Shown here in pieces: positions 43,474-53,654 of a DNA stretch of 57,155 nucleotides. Both the position numbers and the translations under genes were made by a program. The stretch comes from an uncultured Verrucomicrobiales bacterium. GTDB taxonomy: Bacteria > Verrucomicrobiota > Verrucomicrobiia > Verrucomicrobiales > Akkermansiaceae. Each line of letters begins with the position of its first letter. Within the stretch, counting starts at the first letter, position 1. The stretch lies in assembly GCA_937930235.1 (NCBI GenBank), contig CALGLJ010000098.1, positions 1 to 57,155 on the forward strand, given 5' to 3'. Below the pieces are notes generated by a model that made no database searches, was not told where the DNA came from, and saw only the letters and a program-made list of their open reading frames with translations.

Positions 43474-45429
43474 ATGCCATCTCCACAGCTCACTCTTGAA
43501 AAACACTTCGGGCACTCCTCATTCCGCGAGGGCCAGGAAGCGGTCATTCAATCGCTCCTAGAAGACCGCTCTGCGCTCGCCATCTTCCCCACAGGTGGAG
43601 GGAAGTCTCTTTGCTATCAACTTCCGGCGCTCCTCTTCGAAGGCCTCACCCTTGTTGTCTCCCCTCTGATCGCCTTAATGAAAGATCAGGTAGACAGCCT
43701 CATCGCCAAAAAAATTTCGGCCGCCAGGCTCGACTCCACCCTCACCGCCGATGAAACCATTTCACTCTATCGGCGCCTTGAAGCGGGAGACATCCGGCTC
43801 CTCTATGTCGCTCCCGAACGACTCGCTAACGAAAAATTTCGATCACGCCTTAAAAAACAAAACATCTCCCTGCTCGCCATCGACGAAGCACATTGCATCT
43901 CCGAATGGGGGCATAACTTTCGCCCTGACTACTTGAAGCTGACTCGCTTTGTCGAGGAACTCAAAATCAAACGCGTCCTCTGCCTGACCGCCACCGCAAC
44001 CCCCAAGGTTGCCGCCGACATCTGTCGATACTTCCACATTCAAAAAGAAGACCACCATCAACTGACCTTCTATCGGAAAAATTTGAACCTAGTCGTGACT
44101 CCTCTAACTGATCAGGAGCGGCGCACGTATCTTCTGAAAGAGCTGAAAAAATCCCCCCTTCAGCCCACGATCATCTATACGACTCTCCAGCACGGGGCCG
44201 AATCTCTGGCATCCTATTTAAAGCAAAACGGCCTTCCCGCGCGGCCCTATCATGCTGGCCTACGACCCGAAGCCCGCGTGGAAATCCAAGAACAATTCAT
44301 GGCCGATGAAACTCCTATCATCTGCGCCACCATCGCCTTTGGCATGGGAATTGATAAAGCCAATATTCGAGCTGTTTATCACTATAACCTCCCCAAATCT
44401 CTCGAAAATTATACCCAAGAAATCGGTCGCGCAGGCCGAGACGGCGAAGAAGCGCGCTGCGAACTCCTCGCATGCCATGATGACCTCAGAGTGCTTTCTA
44501 ACTTCACTTACGGAGACACTCCCCAAGCCGATAGCCTGCGCCATGTCTTGCACTCTTTGTTAAATCAATCAGATGAGTTCGACATCTCAACTTATGAACT
44601 CTCTCGCTCACATGACATCCGCCCACTCGTCATCAATACTCTGCTGACTTACCTTGAGCTCGCTGGTTACCTCGCGGCGACTGCTCCCTTTTATGCCAGC
44701 TATAAGGTATCGTTCGCCCGTGATCTCGAACACCTCTTGAAAGGCTTCACTCCAAAACGCCAAGACTTTCTCCGCCGCCTCTTCGCGACTGGAAAAAGCA
44801 GTTGGAAATGGACCGAATTCAACCTTGAAGAGAGCGCCGCTGCCTTAGAAGAAACTCGAGAAAAAATCACCAAGACACTCAACTACCTCGAAGAACACGG
44901 GGACATCTCACTCAAACCCGCAGGAGTCCGCCAGGGGTACCGCCTTCTCAAAAAGCCAGATCATTTCGACACCCTCCATCTTCAAATCACGGAGCAGTTC
45001 CATCAGCGAGAGCAATCCGATCTCCAACGACTTCAAGAAGTTGTCGATCATGCCCTCTCTCCCAAATGTCTTTATCAATCACTCCTCACCCACTTTGGTG
45101 AGTCGATGGATCCTTGTGGGCATTGCTCCACCTGTCTCGGAAATACTCTTCCCAAAGAACTCCCGAGTTCCCCCGCTCCCGAAATCACTCCGGAAGACCT
45201 CAATGCGCTTCGGCAGCTCATTAGCGAAAAACATCCCGGCTTACGTAATCCACGGGCATTAGCTCGCTTCCTCTGTGGAATGACTTCACCTGCAACCTCC
45301 TACTCGTGGTATCTCCCCCCCGGAGCTCAGCGTAAGCAACGACTCACAAAACATGACGCATACGCGCTCCTAGAAAACCATGAATTCCAGAACATTCTGG
45401 AACTCTGTGAAGCGCAAATCATTCTCTAA
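43474..45429 (+). CDS. recQ: ATP-dependent DNA helicase RecQ
   Basis: The 651-residue SF2 3'-5' helicase acts in recombination and replication fork repair. Motif I is FPTGGGKSLCYQLPAL, motif II DEAHCISEWGHNFRPDY, motif III LTATATPKV, motif V CATIAFGMGIDKANIR and motif VI QEIGRAGRDG. The RQC zinc cluster is at LYQSLLTHFGESMDPCGHCSTC, with fewer flanking Cys than E. coli. In place of a classic HRDC domain the C-terminus has ARFLCGMTSPATSYSWYLPPGAQRKQRLTKHDAYALL, a tail present in another RecQ subgroup. It is the last gene of the bamD-lptE-rsmI run. Confidence 0.93.
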   Translation: MPSPQLTLEKHFGHSSFREGQEAVIQSLLEDRSALAIFPTGGGKSLCYQLPALLFEGLTLVVSPLIALMKDQVDSLIAKKISAARLDSTLTADETISLYRRLEAGDIRLLYVAPERLANEKFRSRLKKQNISLLAIDEAHCISEWGHNFRPDYLKLTRFVEELKIKRVLCLTATATPKVAADICRYFHIQKEDHHQLTFYRKNLNLVVTPLTDQERRTYLLKELKKSPLQPTIIYTTLQHGAESLASYLKQNGLPARPYHAGLRPEARVEIQEQFMADETPIICATIAFGMGIDKANIRAVYHYNLPKSLENYTQEIGRAGRDGEEARCELLACHDDLRVLSNFTYGDTPQADSLRHVLHSLLNQSDEFDISTYELSRSHDIRPLVINTLLTYLELAGYLAATAPFYASYKVSFARDLEHLLKGFTPKRQDFLRRLFATGKSSWKWTEFNLEESAAALEETREKITKTLNYLEEHGDISLKPAGVRQGYRLLKKPDHFDTLHLQITEQFHQREQSDLQRLQEVVDHALSPKCLYQSLLTHFGESMDPCGHCSTCLGNTLPKELPSSPAPEITPEDLNALRQLISEKHPGLRNPRALARFLCGMTSPATSYSWYLPPGAQRKQRLTKHDAYALLENHEFQNILELCEAQIIL

Positions 45430-45468
45430 AAAGAACGTTGATCGGACGTTTCACTTCTAAAAAGTGGA

Positions 45469-45516
45469 ATGTCAAACTGTCCGGGCACCATCTCACACAC
45501 CGGGACATATTGTCAC
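45469..45516. promoter_or_regulatory. Imperfect inverted repeat in the clpB upstream region
   Basis: Two 17-bp arms (45469-45485 and 45500-45516) pair at 12 positions, with core TGTCC/GGACA. A smaller palindrome, CTTGAAGAATCAAG, follows at 45545-45558. Neither fits CIRCE or the HspR box, but the location between recQ and clpB is where heat-shock control would act. Confidence 0.3.
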
Positions 45517-45618
45517 AAAGCCCTTCTCTCATGGTCATGATTCTCTTGAAGAATCAAGGTTTCTACCCGCTGGCACACCATTCGCTAAAGTAAATCAAAC
45601 TCAAATTTACTTTTTGCC

Positions 45619-48231
45619 ATGTCTTCAAATCAAATGACCGTCAAACTTCAAGAAGCGCTTCAGGCTGCCCAACAGCTTGCCTTACGCTCAGCACATCCCG
45701 AACTGCGCAGCACCCACCTGCTCCTCGCTCTCTTACAACAGGACGGAGGGATCGTGACGCCTATTCTCGAAAAAGCCGAAGTTGATCTCACCAAACTCAA
45801 AGCCAACCTCGCGACTGCGCTGGAAAAAGAACCACGGATTCAAGGAGCTGGATCACAGCCTCAAATTAGCTATGGCCTTCGTACGACGTTGGATGAAGCT
45901 GACCAAGCCCGAGAGTCCATGAACGATGACTATCTGAGCGTCGAGCATGTCTTCATCGGCATGCTCAAAGCTGATTCTCCCGCTGGCCAGCTTCTCAGCG
46001 CAGCCGGACTCACTCAGAAAAAACTCGAAGCTTCACTAAAGGAAATTCGTGGATCTCAGAAAGTGACCGATGAAGATCCTGAAGGAAAATACCAAGCGCT
46101 GGAAAAGTATGGGCAAGACCTTACCGCAAAAGCTCGCGAAGGAAAAATTGACCCCGTGATTGGGCGGGATGAAGAAATCCGCCGCATCCTGCAGGTTCTT
46201 TCTCGGCGTACCAAAAACAATCCAGTTCTCATTGGGGAACCAGGAGTAGGTAAGACCGCCATCGTAGAAGGACTCGCACGGCGTATCATTAGTGGTGATG
46301 TCCCTGATTCCATGAAACAAAAACGCCTCATCAGCGTCGATCTCGGAGCGATGATTGCAGGGGCCAAGTATCGTGGAGAATTCGAAGATCGACTCAAAGC
46401 CTTCCTCAAGGAGGTGACCGAATCCAAGGGGGAAATCATTCTCTTTATTGATGAACTTCATACCATCGTCGGTGCCGGAGCCAGTGAAGGAGCAGTCGAT
46501 GCCTCAAACCTCCTCAAACCACAATTAGCTCGAGGAGAACTCCGCACCATCGGCGCGACCACCCTCGATGAATACCGCCAGCATATTGAAAAAGATGCAG
46601 CCCTGGAACGCCGCTTCCAACCAGTCAAAGTCGGAGAACCTTCAGTTCCCGACACCATCGCTATTCTGCGGGGCCTAAAAGAACGGTACGAAGTCCATCA
46701 CGGGGTTCGGATTCAGGACAACGCCATCATTGCCGCCGCCAGTTTAAGTGATCGCTATATCTCCGATCGTTTCCTCCCAGACAAAGCCGTGGACCTCGTC
46801 GATGAAGCAGCCTCTCGTATGAAGATTGAACTCGACTCCATGCCAACCGAGATTGACCAACTCGAACGACAAGTCCTCCAGCTCGAAATGGAACGTCAGG
46901 CTCTCGAAAAAGAATCAGACCCCGCTTCTCAGAAACGGCTCGCGAGTGTGAAACAGGAAATGGCGAATCTGAAAGAGGACTCTTCCGGACTCATGGCACA
47001 ATGGCGGCAGGAAAAAGAAGTCATCGATGAGCTCCGCTCTCTTCAAGAAGAAATCGATCGTCTGAAGACCCAAGCTGAACAAGCCAAACGCATTGGCAAT
47101 CTCTCGCTCGCCTCAGAACTCACATACGGAACACTCCCTGATGTTGAAAAACGACTGAAAGATAAAGAAGCCATCATCGCAGAACAAAAACAAACGAACC
47201 GCCTCCTCAAAGAAGAAGTCACCGAAGAAGACATTGCTAAAGTAGTCGCCTCTTGGACTGGGATTCCAGTCAGTCGTCTGCAAGAAGGAGAACGCGAAAA
47301 ACTTGTCCGAATGGAAGAACGCCTTGGCGAACACGTCATCGGTCAAGAACCAGCAATCACGGCAGTATCCAACACCGTTCGTCGAGCTCGCGCAGGACTC
47401 CAAGATGAAAATCGCCCCATCGGATCACTCCTCTTTCTCGGGCCGACAGGAGTAGGGAAAACAGAACTTTCAAAAGCACTCGCAGAATTTCTTTTCGACG
47501 ATGAAGGCGCCATGATCCGGATTGACATGTCCGAGTATATGGAAAAGCACGCCGTATCACGTCTCATCGGAGCCCCTCCCGGATACGTAGGCTATGATCA
47601 GGGAGGACAGCTCAGTGAACATGTCCGGAGAAAACCGTACTCCGTCGTCCTCTTTGACGAAGTAGAAAAAGCACACCCAGATGTCTTCAACGTCCTACTC
47701 CAAGTCCTCGATGACGGACGAATCACGGATGGTCAGGGGCGGACCGTGGACTTCCGCAATACCGTCCTCATCATGACCTCGAATATCGGAAGTCAATTCA
47801 TCATGAATGAAACAAATTCCGAACAACGCAAAACCAAAGTCACCGAAGCGCTCCGTGCACATTTCCGGCCGGAATTCCTCAACCGGATTGATGAAACTGT
47901 CATCTTCGATCGTCTGAACCGGGACGAACTCGCAGGCATCATTCAAATTCAACTCGATCGAGTCAAAAAACGTTTAGAGAAACAAGGACTCCACCTGGAA
48001 CTCACGGCGGAAGCCATCGAGTTCATCGGCGACCTAGGCTATGACCCCGTCTACGGAGCGCGACCTCTCAAACGAGCGATTCAAAACCACCTCCTCGATG
48101 CTCTCAGTCTGGAAATTCTGGAAGGAACATTTCAGGAAGGAGATACCATCAGAGTCACGATCGAAAATGGTTCCCTCTCCTTTTCTCATCACGCGACTCC
48201 CCAAAGCTACGAAATGGAAAAGTCAGCCTGA
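45619..48231 (+). CDS. clpB: ATP-dependent disaggregase ClpB
   Basis: The 870-residue Hsp100 chaperone dissolves protein aggregates with DnaK/DnaJ. An N-domain (residues about 1-150) contains [36 protein letters not shown]1 has [14 protein letters not shown] and the Walker [12 protein letters not shown]. The coiled-coil middle domain spans about 400-525, with [22 protein letters not shown]2 has [19 protein letters not shown] and [15 protein letters not shown]. The C-terminal sequence is [12 protein letters not shown]. Length is the family norm and both ATPase sites are intact. It is converged on by rpsP with a shared terminator. Confidence 0.97.
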   Translation: MSSNQMTVKLQEALQAAQQLALRSAHPELRSTHLLLALLQQDGGIVTPILEKAEVDLTKLKANLATALEKEPRIQGAGSQPQISYGLRTTLDEADQARESMNDDYLSVEHVFIGMLKADSPAGQLLSAAGLTQKKLEASLKEIRGSQKVTDEDPEGKYQALEKYGQDLTAKAREGKIDPVIGRDEEIRRILQVLSRRTKNNPVLIGEPGVGKTAIVEGLARRIISGDVPDSMKQKRLISVDLGAMIAGAKYRGEFEDRLKAFLKEVTESKGEIILFIDELHTIVGAGASEGAVDASNLLKPQLARGELRTIGATTLDEYRQHIEKDAALERRFQPVKVGEPSVPDTIAILRGLKERYEVHHGVRIQDNAIIAAASLSDRYISDRFLPDKAVDLVDEAASRMKIELDSMPTEIDQLERQVLQLEMERQALEKESDPASQKRLASVKQEMANLKEDSSGLMAQWRQEKEVIDELRSLQEEIDRLKTQAEQAKRIGNLSLASELTYGTLPDVEKRLKDKEAIIAEQKQTNRLLKEEVTEEDIAKVVASWTGIPVSRLQEGEREKLVRMEERLGEHVIGQEPAITAVSNTVRRARAGLQDENRPIGSLLFLGPTGVGKTELSKALAEFLFDDEGAMIRIDMSEYMEKHAVSRLIGAPPGYVGYDQGGQLSEHVRRKPYSVVLFDEVEKAHPDVFNVLLQVLDDGRITDGQGRTVDFRNTVLIMTSNIGSQFIMNETNSEQRKTKVTEALRAHFRPEFLNRIDETVIFDRLNRDELAGIIQIQLDRVKKRLEKQGLHLELTAEAIEFIGDLGYDPVYGARPLKRAIQNHLLDALSLEILEGTFQEGDTIRVTIENGSLSFSHHATPQSYEMEKSA

Positions 48232-48250
48232 ATCTCCCCGCTGACTACAA

Positions 48251-48288
48251 AAAAGCCCTAGGTGAACATTGATTCACCTAGGGTTGGA
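48251..48288. terminator. Bidirectional terminator between clpB and rpsP
   Basis: A perfect 11-bp stem (CCCTAGGTGAA with TTCACCTAGGG, loop of six) carries an A run on its left side and a short GGTTGG on its right. The T run therefore favours terminating the minus-strand rpsP transcript. It also lies 24 bp after clpB. Confidence 0.85.
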
Positions 48289-48310
48289 AAAATGTAAAAG
48301 ATGCCGCAGC

Positions 48311-48553
48311 TTAGCCCGCGTTGCGCACCTTCTTGATGATGCTAGCAACCGTCGTGCTTGGCTTGGCGCCAACGCCAACCCATTTATCTGCTTTTTCAAG
48401 ATCGAGGGTATAATTTACCCCATCGTTCATCGGGTTATAAGTACCGATCTGCTCGATGTAACGGCCATCACGGCGTTTACGGCTATCAACGGCTACGATC
48501 TTGTAATAAGGGCGGTCTTTTGAACCTTTGCGGGAAAGTCTGAGTGCTACCAT
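48311..48553 (-). CDS. rpsP: 30S ribosomal protein S16
   Basis: I start at 48553, giving [41 protein letters not shown], the conserved S16 N-terminus. The track ORF adds 24 non-conserved residues. The 80-residue protein continues with [27 protein letters not shown]. Usually rpsP heads rpsP-rimM-trmD-rplS; here it stands alone and ends in the shared terminator. rplS is about 7 kb away, and rimM and trmD are not in the window. Confidence 0.96.
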   Translation of the reverse strand: MVALRLSRKGSKDRPYYKIVAVDSRKRRDGRYIEQIGTYNPMNDGVNYTLDLEKADKWVGVGAKPSTTVASIIKKVRNAG

Positions 48554-48689
48554 AAGCTCTTGTTCTTGGGGGGCGGAAGCTGGTATGATTTCTCTACTTA
48601 AACAAGGTTTTTTTCTATTTTTCACTCAAGTTTCTCTGTGATAGACGCTATTTTACGGTAAAAATGTTCCATTATCCCTTCATCTCCTC

Positions 48690-49610
48690 ATGAATTCACT
48701 GTTTCTCTGGCTCCTTCTGACTGGGCTTGCCATGGCCCAATCCTGGCCCCAGACATTCCAACCAAACGCGCAACACGGCTGGAACAAAGCCCTAGCTAGC
48801 GACGGCAAAGCCCATCGCTACGAAACGCGACACTTCATTCTGGAAGTGCCTAGCCCCCTCGAACACACCCAGTTAAAAACCTTCACTCAAATCATCGAAT
48901 CCGTCCCCATCATCCTAAAAAAAATCCCACTCTCCCTACTCACCCCTCCTCGAGGATCCCGTGCCCGGGTTCGAATCTTCGCTACCGACGAAGATTTCAT
49001 CAAAGCCGGCGGCCCCATCAAAGCAGCGGGACTCTACAGCGGCGCCGATCGTCACGTCATTCTCCGTGGAAAATATTTCTTCAGTGAAGAAGGGAAACAA
49101 CGCCCCGATCACGACCTCTTGATTCACGAACTCACACACCTCTGTATGCATGAAAATCTCTGGAAATATCAACCATGGTTTAACGAAGGAGTGGCTGAAT
49201 ACATGGCCGCCGCGCACAGCCATGATGGAAATTTCCGTTTTAATCAAATCCATACCACGATCAAGGACCACATCAATCTCCGCAATCCCCCTCGACAAGG
49301 AATGACCACCGTGACCTCGATGTCCAAGCTCGTAGAATTTTCGGGGAAAGACTGGGTCACCCAATTACAACAACTGGAACCAGCAGAAATCTTATCACCT
49401 TACTCTGCCTCCCTTCTCTTGATCCATTATTACTTCCACGGAGGTCCAAAGCGCAGGAAGGAAGTCGAAGACTATCTCAGAGCCCTAAGCACCATCAAAT
49501 ACCGAAACCAACCGATCCCCCGCCTGGTTACGGCAGAACATGCCCAAAAGATTCAAACTAAGCTCAAACGCTTCTGGGCACCAAAAGGATTACGACTTCA
49601 GTTTCGGTAA
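48690..49610 (+). CDS. Secreted zinc metallopeptidase-like protein (HExxH)
   Basis: The 306-residue protein has a signal peptide (MNSLFLWLLLTGLAMAQS). Residues 145-175 contain LLIHELTHLCMHENLWKYQPWFNEGVAEYM. HELTH supplies two zinc-binding His residues and the catalytic Glu, and the downstream NEGVAEY supplies the third, Glu ligand, as in gluzincins. The rest (ETRHFILEVPS, RARVRIFATDEDFIKAGG) resembles DUF1570-type peptidase domains found in Planctomycetes and Verrucomicrobia. It probably acts in the periplasm or outside. It is divergent from rpsP and 82 bp upstream of the DEAD-box helicase gene. Confidence 0.75.
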   Translation: MNSLFLWLLLTGLAMAQSWPQTFQPNAQHGWNKALASDGKAHRYETRHFILEVPSPLEHTQLKTFTQIIESVPIILKKIPLSLLTPPRGSRARVRIFATDEDFIKAGGPIKAAGLYSGADRHVILRGKYFFSEEGKQRPDHDLLIHELTHLCMHENLWKYQPWFNEGVAEYMAAAHSHDGNFRFNQIHTTIKDHINLRNPPRQGMTTVTSMSKLVEFSGKDWVTQLQQLEPAEILSPYSASLLLIHYYFHGGPKRRKEVEDYLRALSTIKYRNQPIPRLVTAEHAQKIQTKLKRFWAPKGLRLQFR

Positions 49611-49691
49611 GATCTTCGAAAATAATCGTTGATCGCTCATTCTCTTAATAACAAGGCTCGACCTTCCTCACGTTCTCCCCTAGTCACTCAC

Positions 49692-50909
49692 ATGCCTTTC
49701 AACCAGCTCGGGCTTTCTGCCCCCATACTCCAAGCCGTCACTGAAGCCGGCTATGAAGACCCGACGCCTATCCAAGAACAATCGATCCCCCTCATTCTTG
49801 AAGGTAAAGATCTCATTGGCGCTTCTCAAACTGGCACCGGAAAAACCGCAGCCTTTGCCCTTCCCTCTCTCTCCAAAATCCAACCACTCGGAAAACCTCA
49901 AATCCTCGTTCTCGAACCAACTCGTGAATTAGCGGATCAAGTCGCCGAGCAGTTTATCACCTACGGGAAACATACCGGCCTAAAAGTCGCCCTCTTATAC
50001 GGAGGAGTCGGTTATGGTAAACAAGACGAGCAACTCAAAGCCGGAGCCGACATCGTCGTGGCCTGCCCCGGCCGTTTGATTGATCATTTCTACCGGGCGA
50101 TGGTTCGCTTCGGCGCGCTCAAAATTCTCATCCTGGATGAAGTCGATCGTATGCTTGATATGGGCTTCCTCCCCCAGGTTCGCAAGATCATCAACATCTG
50201 CCCTTGGAACAATGAAGAGCAGACGCGCCAGACGCTTTTCTTCTCCGCCACCATGCCACCCGTCATCAAAGGCTTTGCCGAATGGTGCCTCACGAACCCC
50301 TCCACGGTGGAAATCGCACGCGCTTCGGTCGCCTCGACAGTCTCGCACGCCTTCTACCCCGTGGCCATGACCCAGCGTGACGAACTTCTCCTCGGACTCC
50401 TCGATAAAACGGATTTCCACTCCGTCATGATCTTCACCCGGACTCGTAAAGAAGCGGACACCGTGACGATGATGCTGAATGAAGTCGAAGCCATCAAGGG
50501 TAAGGTCATCGCCATGCACTCAGACATTCGCCAGAATGATCGCATGAAAGCCCTAAAAGGCTTTAAAGACGGACAATACCAAATTCTCGTCGCCACAGAT
50601 GTCGCCGCACGCGGGATTGACATTTCCGGAGTCACCCACGTCATCAACTATCGTGTTCCTGAAAACGCGGAAGACTATGTGCACCGCATCGGAAGAACTG
50701 GAAGAGCTCAAAAAGAAGGAGACGCCTTCACTCTTCTCACCGCAGACGAACTCGAATTTGCAGAATCCGTCGAAAATTTCATCGAAAAGAAAATCGAACG
50801 CAAGAAATTGGAAGGATTTGACTATCAATACACCGCCATGCTCGACACCGAGCCGCGCAAATCATTCAAAAAGCCCAAACGCGGCGGTGGCAGACGTCGT
50901 CGGAGATAA
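49692..50909 (+). CDS. DEAD-box RNA helicase (RhlE-like)
   Basis: I start at 49692 (MPFNQLGLSAPILQAVTEAGYEDPTPIQEQSIPLIL), since the Q motif follows directly; the track start adds 21 residues. Motif I is SQTGTGKTAAFALP, Ia LEPTRELA, II LDEVDRML (a variant DEVD rather than DEAD), III FFSATMP, V VATDVAARGID and VI HRIGRTGRA. The 405-residue protein ends in a short basic tail (KKPKRGGGRRRRR), like RhlE. It probably remodels rRNA or mRNA structure in the cytoplasm. The VxRMLDMGF context is standard, so the DEVD change should not prevent activity. Confidence 0.92.
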   Translation: MPFNQLGLSAPILQAVTEAGYEDPTPIQEQSIPLILEGKDLIGASQTGTGKTAAFALPSLSKIQPLGKPQILVLEPTRELADQVAEQFITYGKHTGLKVALLYGGVGYGKQDEQLKAGADIVVACPGRLIDHFYRAMVRFGALKILILDEVDRMLDMGFLPQVRKIINICPWNNEEQTRQTLFFSATMPPVIKGFAEWCLTNPSTVEIARASVASTVSHAFYPVAMTQRDELLLGLLDKTDFHSVMIFTRTRKEADTVTMMLNEVEAIKGKVIAMHSDIRQNDRMKALKGFKDGQYQILVATDVAARGIDISGVTHVINYRVPENAEDYVHRIGRTGRAQKEGDAFTLLTADELEFAESVENFIEKKIERKKLEGFDYQYTAMLDTEPRKSFKKPKRGGGRRRRR

Positions 50910-50974
50910 TTCACAGATCATTGGTCGTGATTCTTTGATCTGGCAATCTTTCCAGATTCATTGAATCTCTCTTC

Positions 50975-51916
50975 ATGGCCACTGCACCAGCACTTGATCT
51001 GAAGGAAGAAATACTGCGTCTAAAAAAAGAGCGCAATGCTGTCATTCTCGCGCACAACTACCAAGTTGGCCCCATTCAAGATCTCGCCGACTACGTTGGA
51101 GATTCTCTCGGCCTCGCCTACCGCGCGCAAGAGACAGATGCCGATGTCATCGCATTCTGCGGCGTCCACTTCATGGCCGAAACGGCCAAAATCCTAAATC
51201 CTAACAAAACCGTCGTCCTCCCCGATAAAGACGCCGGATGTTCACTGGAGCAAGCTTGCCCTGCGGACAAACTCGAAGCCTATCTCAAAGAGAATGCTGA
51301 TAAAAATTACTACGTCATCGCCTACATTAACTGCTCTGCGGGAGTAAAAGCCCTCTGCGACGTCATCTGCACCTCTGGAAATGCTCCCCGCATCGTTGAG
51401 CAAGCCCCCGCTGACCGTCCCATCCTCTTCGTTCCCGACGCAAATCTCGGCGCGTGGGTCATCGAGCAGACCGGCCGTAAGATGGACCTCTGGCAAGGCT
51501 CCTGCTACGTTCACGTAGAATTCACCCGGGAATCGATTCAAAAAATCAAAGATGAATATCCTGATGCGACCGTCGTCGCTCACCCGGAGTGCACTACCGC
51601 CGTGCGTCTCCTTGCCGATGAAGTCTGCTCGACCGAGAAGATGATCCACTTTTGCAAGACCACTCCCGCGAAGAATGTCATCGTCGTCACCGAATCTGGA
51701 ATGCTTCACCGCATCAAAAAAGAAGTCCCTGAGAAAAATCTCATCGCCGGACCTACCGATCACTGCGCCTGTGCCGACTGTCGCTATATGAAAATGAACA
51801 CGCTGGAAAAACTCCACGATTGCCTTAAAAACCTGGAACCAAAAGTGGAACTTCCCGAGGACATCCGGGCCAAAGCGGAAGTCTCTCTCGTTCGCATGCT
51901 GGAGCAATCCAAGTGA
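50975..51916 (+). CDS. nadA: Quinolinate synthase
   Basis: NadA condenses iminoaspartate with dihydroxyacetone phosphate to quinolinate in NAD biosynthesis. The 313-residue, 4Fe-4S enzyme has the three Cys-bearing blocks: PDKDAGCSLEQAC (C89 region), VVAHPECTTAVRLLADEVCST and CACADCRYMKMNTLEKL. It also has ILAHNYQVGPIQDLADYVGDSLGLA and FCGVHFMAETAKILNP. This matches the shorter, thermophile-like form of the enzyme. nadB and nadC are not next to it. It lies 22 bp before the trpG/pabA gene on the same strand. Confidence 0.95.
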   Translation: MATAPALDLKEEILRLKKERNAVILAHNYQVGPIQDLADYVGDSLGLAYRAQETDADVIAFCGVHFMAETAKILNPNKTVVLPDKDAGCSLEQACPADKLEAYLKENADKNYYVIAYINCSAGVKALCDVICTSGNAPRIVEQAPADRPILFVPDANLGAWVIEQTGRKMDLWQGSCYVHVEFTRESIQKIKDEYPDATVVAHPECTTAVRLLADEVCSTEKMIHFCKTTPAKNVIVVTESGMLHRIKKEVPEKNLIAGPTDHCACADCRYMKMNTLEKLHDCLKNLEPKVELPEDIRAKAEVSLVRMLEQSK

Positions 51917-51938
51917 AAGAATGACCTGCCTGTAAGCT

Positions 51939-52517
51939 ATGCTAGTCGTTATCGATAACTACGATTCTTTCACCTACAACTTGGTGCAATATTTCGGCGA
52001 ACTGGGAGCCGAAATGAAAGTGTTACGCAATGATGCCGCGACCATAGATGACATTCGCGCGCTTCGCCCTTCTCGTATTTGCATTTCTCCCGGGCCGTGT
52101 ACCCCAAATGAAGCGGGGATTTCTTGTGATGTCATTAGGACATTTGGGGTCGAGATTCCTGTTTTTGGAGTCTGTCTCGGCCACCAATCGATTGGGCAGG
52201 TCTATGGCGGTGAGGTGGTTCGCGCAGAGCAGTTGATGCATGGGAAAACCTCCATGATGCATCATGAAAACAAGAGTGTCTTCGCTGGATTAAGTAACCC
52301 TTTTGAAGCCACTCGGTATCATTCCTTAATTGTCAAAAAGGAGACGCTCCCTGATTGCCTTGAAGTGACCGCTTGGACCGATGACGGAATGATCATGGGG
52401 CTGCAGCACAAGGAGCTGAATGTGCACGGAGTCCAGTTCCACCCTGAATCGATTCTGACCAATGAGGGGAAGCGACTGCTGCAAAACTTTTTGGAAATGC
52501 CAACCGAAAGGCCGTAG
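51939..52517 (+). CDS. pabA: Anthranilate/aminodeoxychorismate synthase glutaminase subunit
   Basis: The 192-residue class I glutamine amidotransferase has the oxyanion motif [11 protein letters not shown], the nucleophile Cys in [17 protein letters not shown], and the His/Glu pair in [33 protein letters not shown] is the diagnostic N-terminus of TrpG/PabA. It supplies ammonia to TrpE for tryptophan or to PabB for folate, and the subunit may serve both as in some bacteria. No trpE, pabB or trpD is adjacent. It shares an apparent operon with nadA. Confidence 0.9.
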   Translation: MLVVIDNYDSFTYNLVQYFGELGAEMKVLRNDAATIDDIRALRPSRICISPGPCTPNEAGISCDVIRTFGVEIPVFGVCLGHQSIGQVYGGEVVRAEQLMHGKTSMMHHENKSVFAGLSNPFEATRYHSLIVKKETLPDCLEVTAWTDDGMIMGLQHKELNVHGVQFHPESILTNEGKRLLQNFLEMPTERP

Positions 52518-52527
52518 GAAGGCGACC

Positions 52528-53649
52528 TTACTTCAAGGTGGCGTGGATCTGCTCCAGCGCCATGACAGCATAGCAAGTGACGAGGATCGCATCGTTTTCC
52601 ATCCAGCGAGAAGTTTCATTGATCCATGAACCATCTTCACGTTGCGTGCTTAAAATCTTAGCAGAAAGGTCCTTCCGCCAATGAATATCCTGACCTTCTT
52701 TATTTTTCAGGGTGGGTAAATTCGCTGCCGCAAGAGTTTTCGCAATGGCGTGGTAGTAATAGTAAAGACCTTGCCCTCCGAGGCCGGGGTTTTCTTCGAG
52801 AGTGTAGTTCTTTCCGAGCCACTCTGTGACCGCCTTCACCCGTGGATCATCGGCTTTTAAGTCAGCGTATACGAGTGAGAGGAGACCCGCATAGGACATC
52901 GAGCCATAGCCGCGGAGAGAGACTTTTCCATCTTTACTGGTTTGCGTCCCCGCCTTCGAGTTGCCTGGGAAGTAAACGAAAGAGCCGTCATTTCCTGTCA
53001 GTTCACCTGGATTGGTCGATTCAAGATTTTGGCAGCGAGTGACAAAAGCGAGGGCTGCACCCCAGTCGAGTTCGGGCTGTTTTTTCTCACCGGTATCAGT
53101 AGCGAGCCGACGCGTGTGATAGAGAGCTTCCAGCGCAAGATGGGTGTTCGAGAGATCGGAGTGCGCATAGGAGCCGCCATAGCCGATTCCTCCATCGAAT
53201 TCGGAATCATCTTCCCCTTTGATCCCCCAGTCGGTCTGTTGATTGATGAGGAAAGCACGTGCTTTGAGAATTTGGTCTTTGTATTTTTGCGCATCGGCTG
53301 AGACCAGAGCCATGATCGCAGCCGAGGTATTATATGTCGCGAGGCCTTTACCATAGATCCCGCCATCACGTTTCTGCTGAGCTACCAGCCAATTCAGCCC
53401 CTTGGTGAATGCTTCTGGAAATGGCTTCTTACGATCCAGAGAAGGGTCGAGCAAGAGTGCCCGGAGTGTCATCGCCGTAAATGCGGGAAGCTTGGGTTCG
53501 CCCCAGTAGCCGTCCGCATGCTGTTGCTTCAGCAGGTATGCATTCCCCTTCTGAATGGTCTGTTGCATTTCGAGCTTCTCGGAGAGGAGGTCGTCAGCGG
53601 ACGAGAGAAAGCTGAACGAGAGGAGAAGAGTGGTGATAATAATCTTCAT
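52528..53649 (-). CDS. Secreted prenyltransferase/squalene-cyclase-repeat protein
   Basis: The 373-residue protein has a signal peptide (MKIIITTLLLSFSFLSSADD). The body is an alpha/alpha-toroid of repeats with QxxDGxWG-like turns: AYLLKQQHADGYWGEPKLPAFTAMTLRAL, GLNWLVAQQKRDGGIYG, AFLINQQTDWGIKG and ILSTQREDGSWINETSRWMENDAILVTCYAVMAL. These resemble squalene-hopene cyclases and complement-like domains. The catalytic DXDD of true cyclases is not present, so a binding rather than cyclase role is likely. It overlaps no gene; the YdjY-domain gene lies 5 bp upstream and the two look cotranscribed. Confidence 0.78.
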   Translation of the reverse strand: MKIIITTLLLSFSFLSSADDLLSEKLEMQQTIQKGNAYLLKQQHADGYWGEPKLPAFTAMTLRALLLDPSLDRKKPFPEAFTKGLNWLVAQQKRDGGIYGKGLATYNTSAAIMALVSADAQKYKDQILKARAFLINQQTDWGIKGEDDSEFDGGIGYGGSYAHSDLSNTHLALEALYHTRRLATDTGEKKQPELDWGAALAFVTRCQNLESTNPGELTGNDGSFVYFPGNSKAGTQTSKDGKVSLRGYGSMSYAGLLSLVYADLKADDPRVKAVTEWLGKNYTLEENPGLGGQGLYYYYHAIAKTLAAANLPTLKNKEGQDIHWRKDLSAKILSTQREDGSWINETSRWMENDAILVTCYAVMALEQIHATLK

Positions 53650-53654
53650 TGATT

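Noticed and set aside
43474-45429. RecQ tail as a novel domain
   Set aside because: The ARFLCGMTSPA...RLTKHDAYALL type of tail is known in another group of bacterial RecQ proteins, so it is not new.
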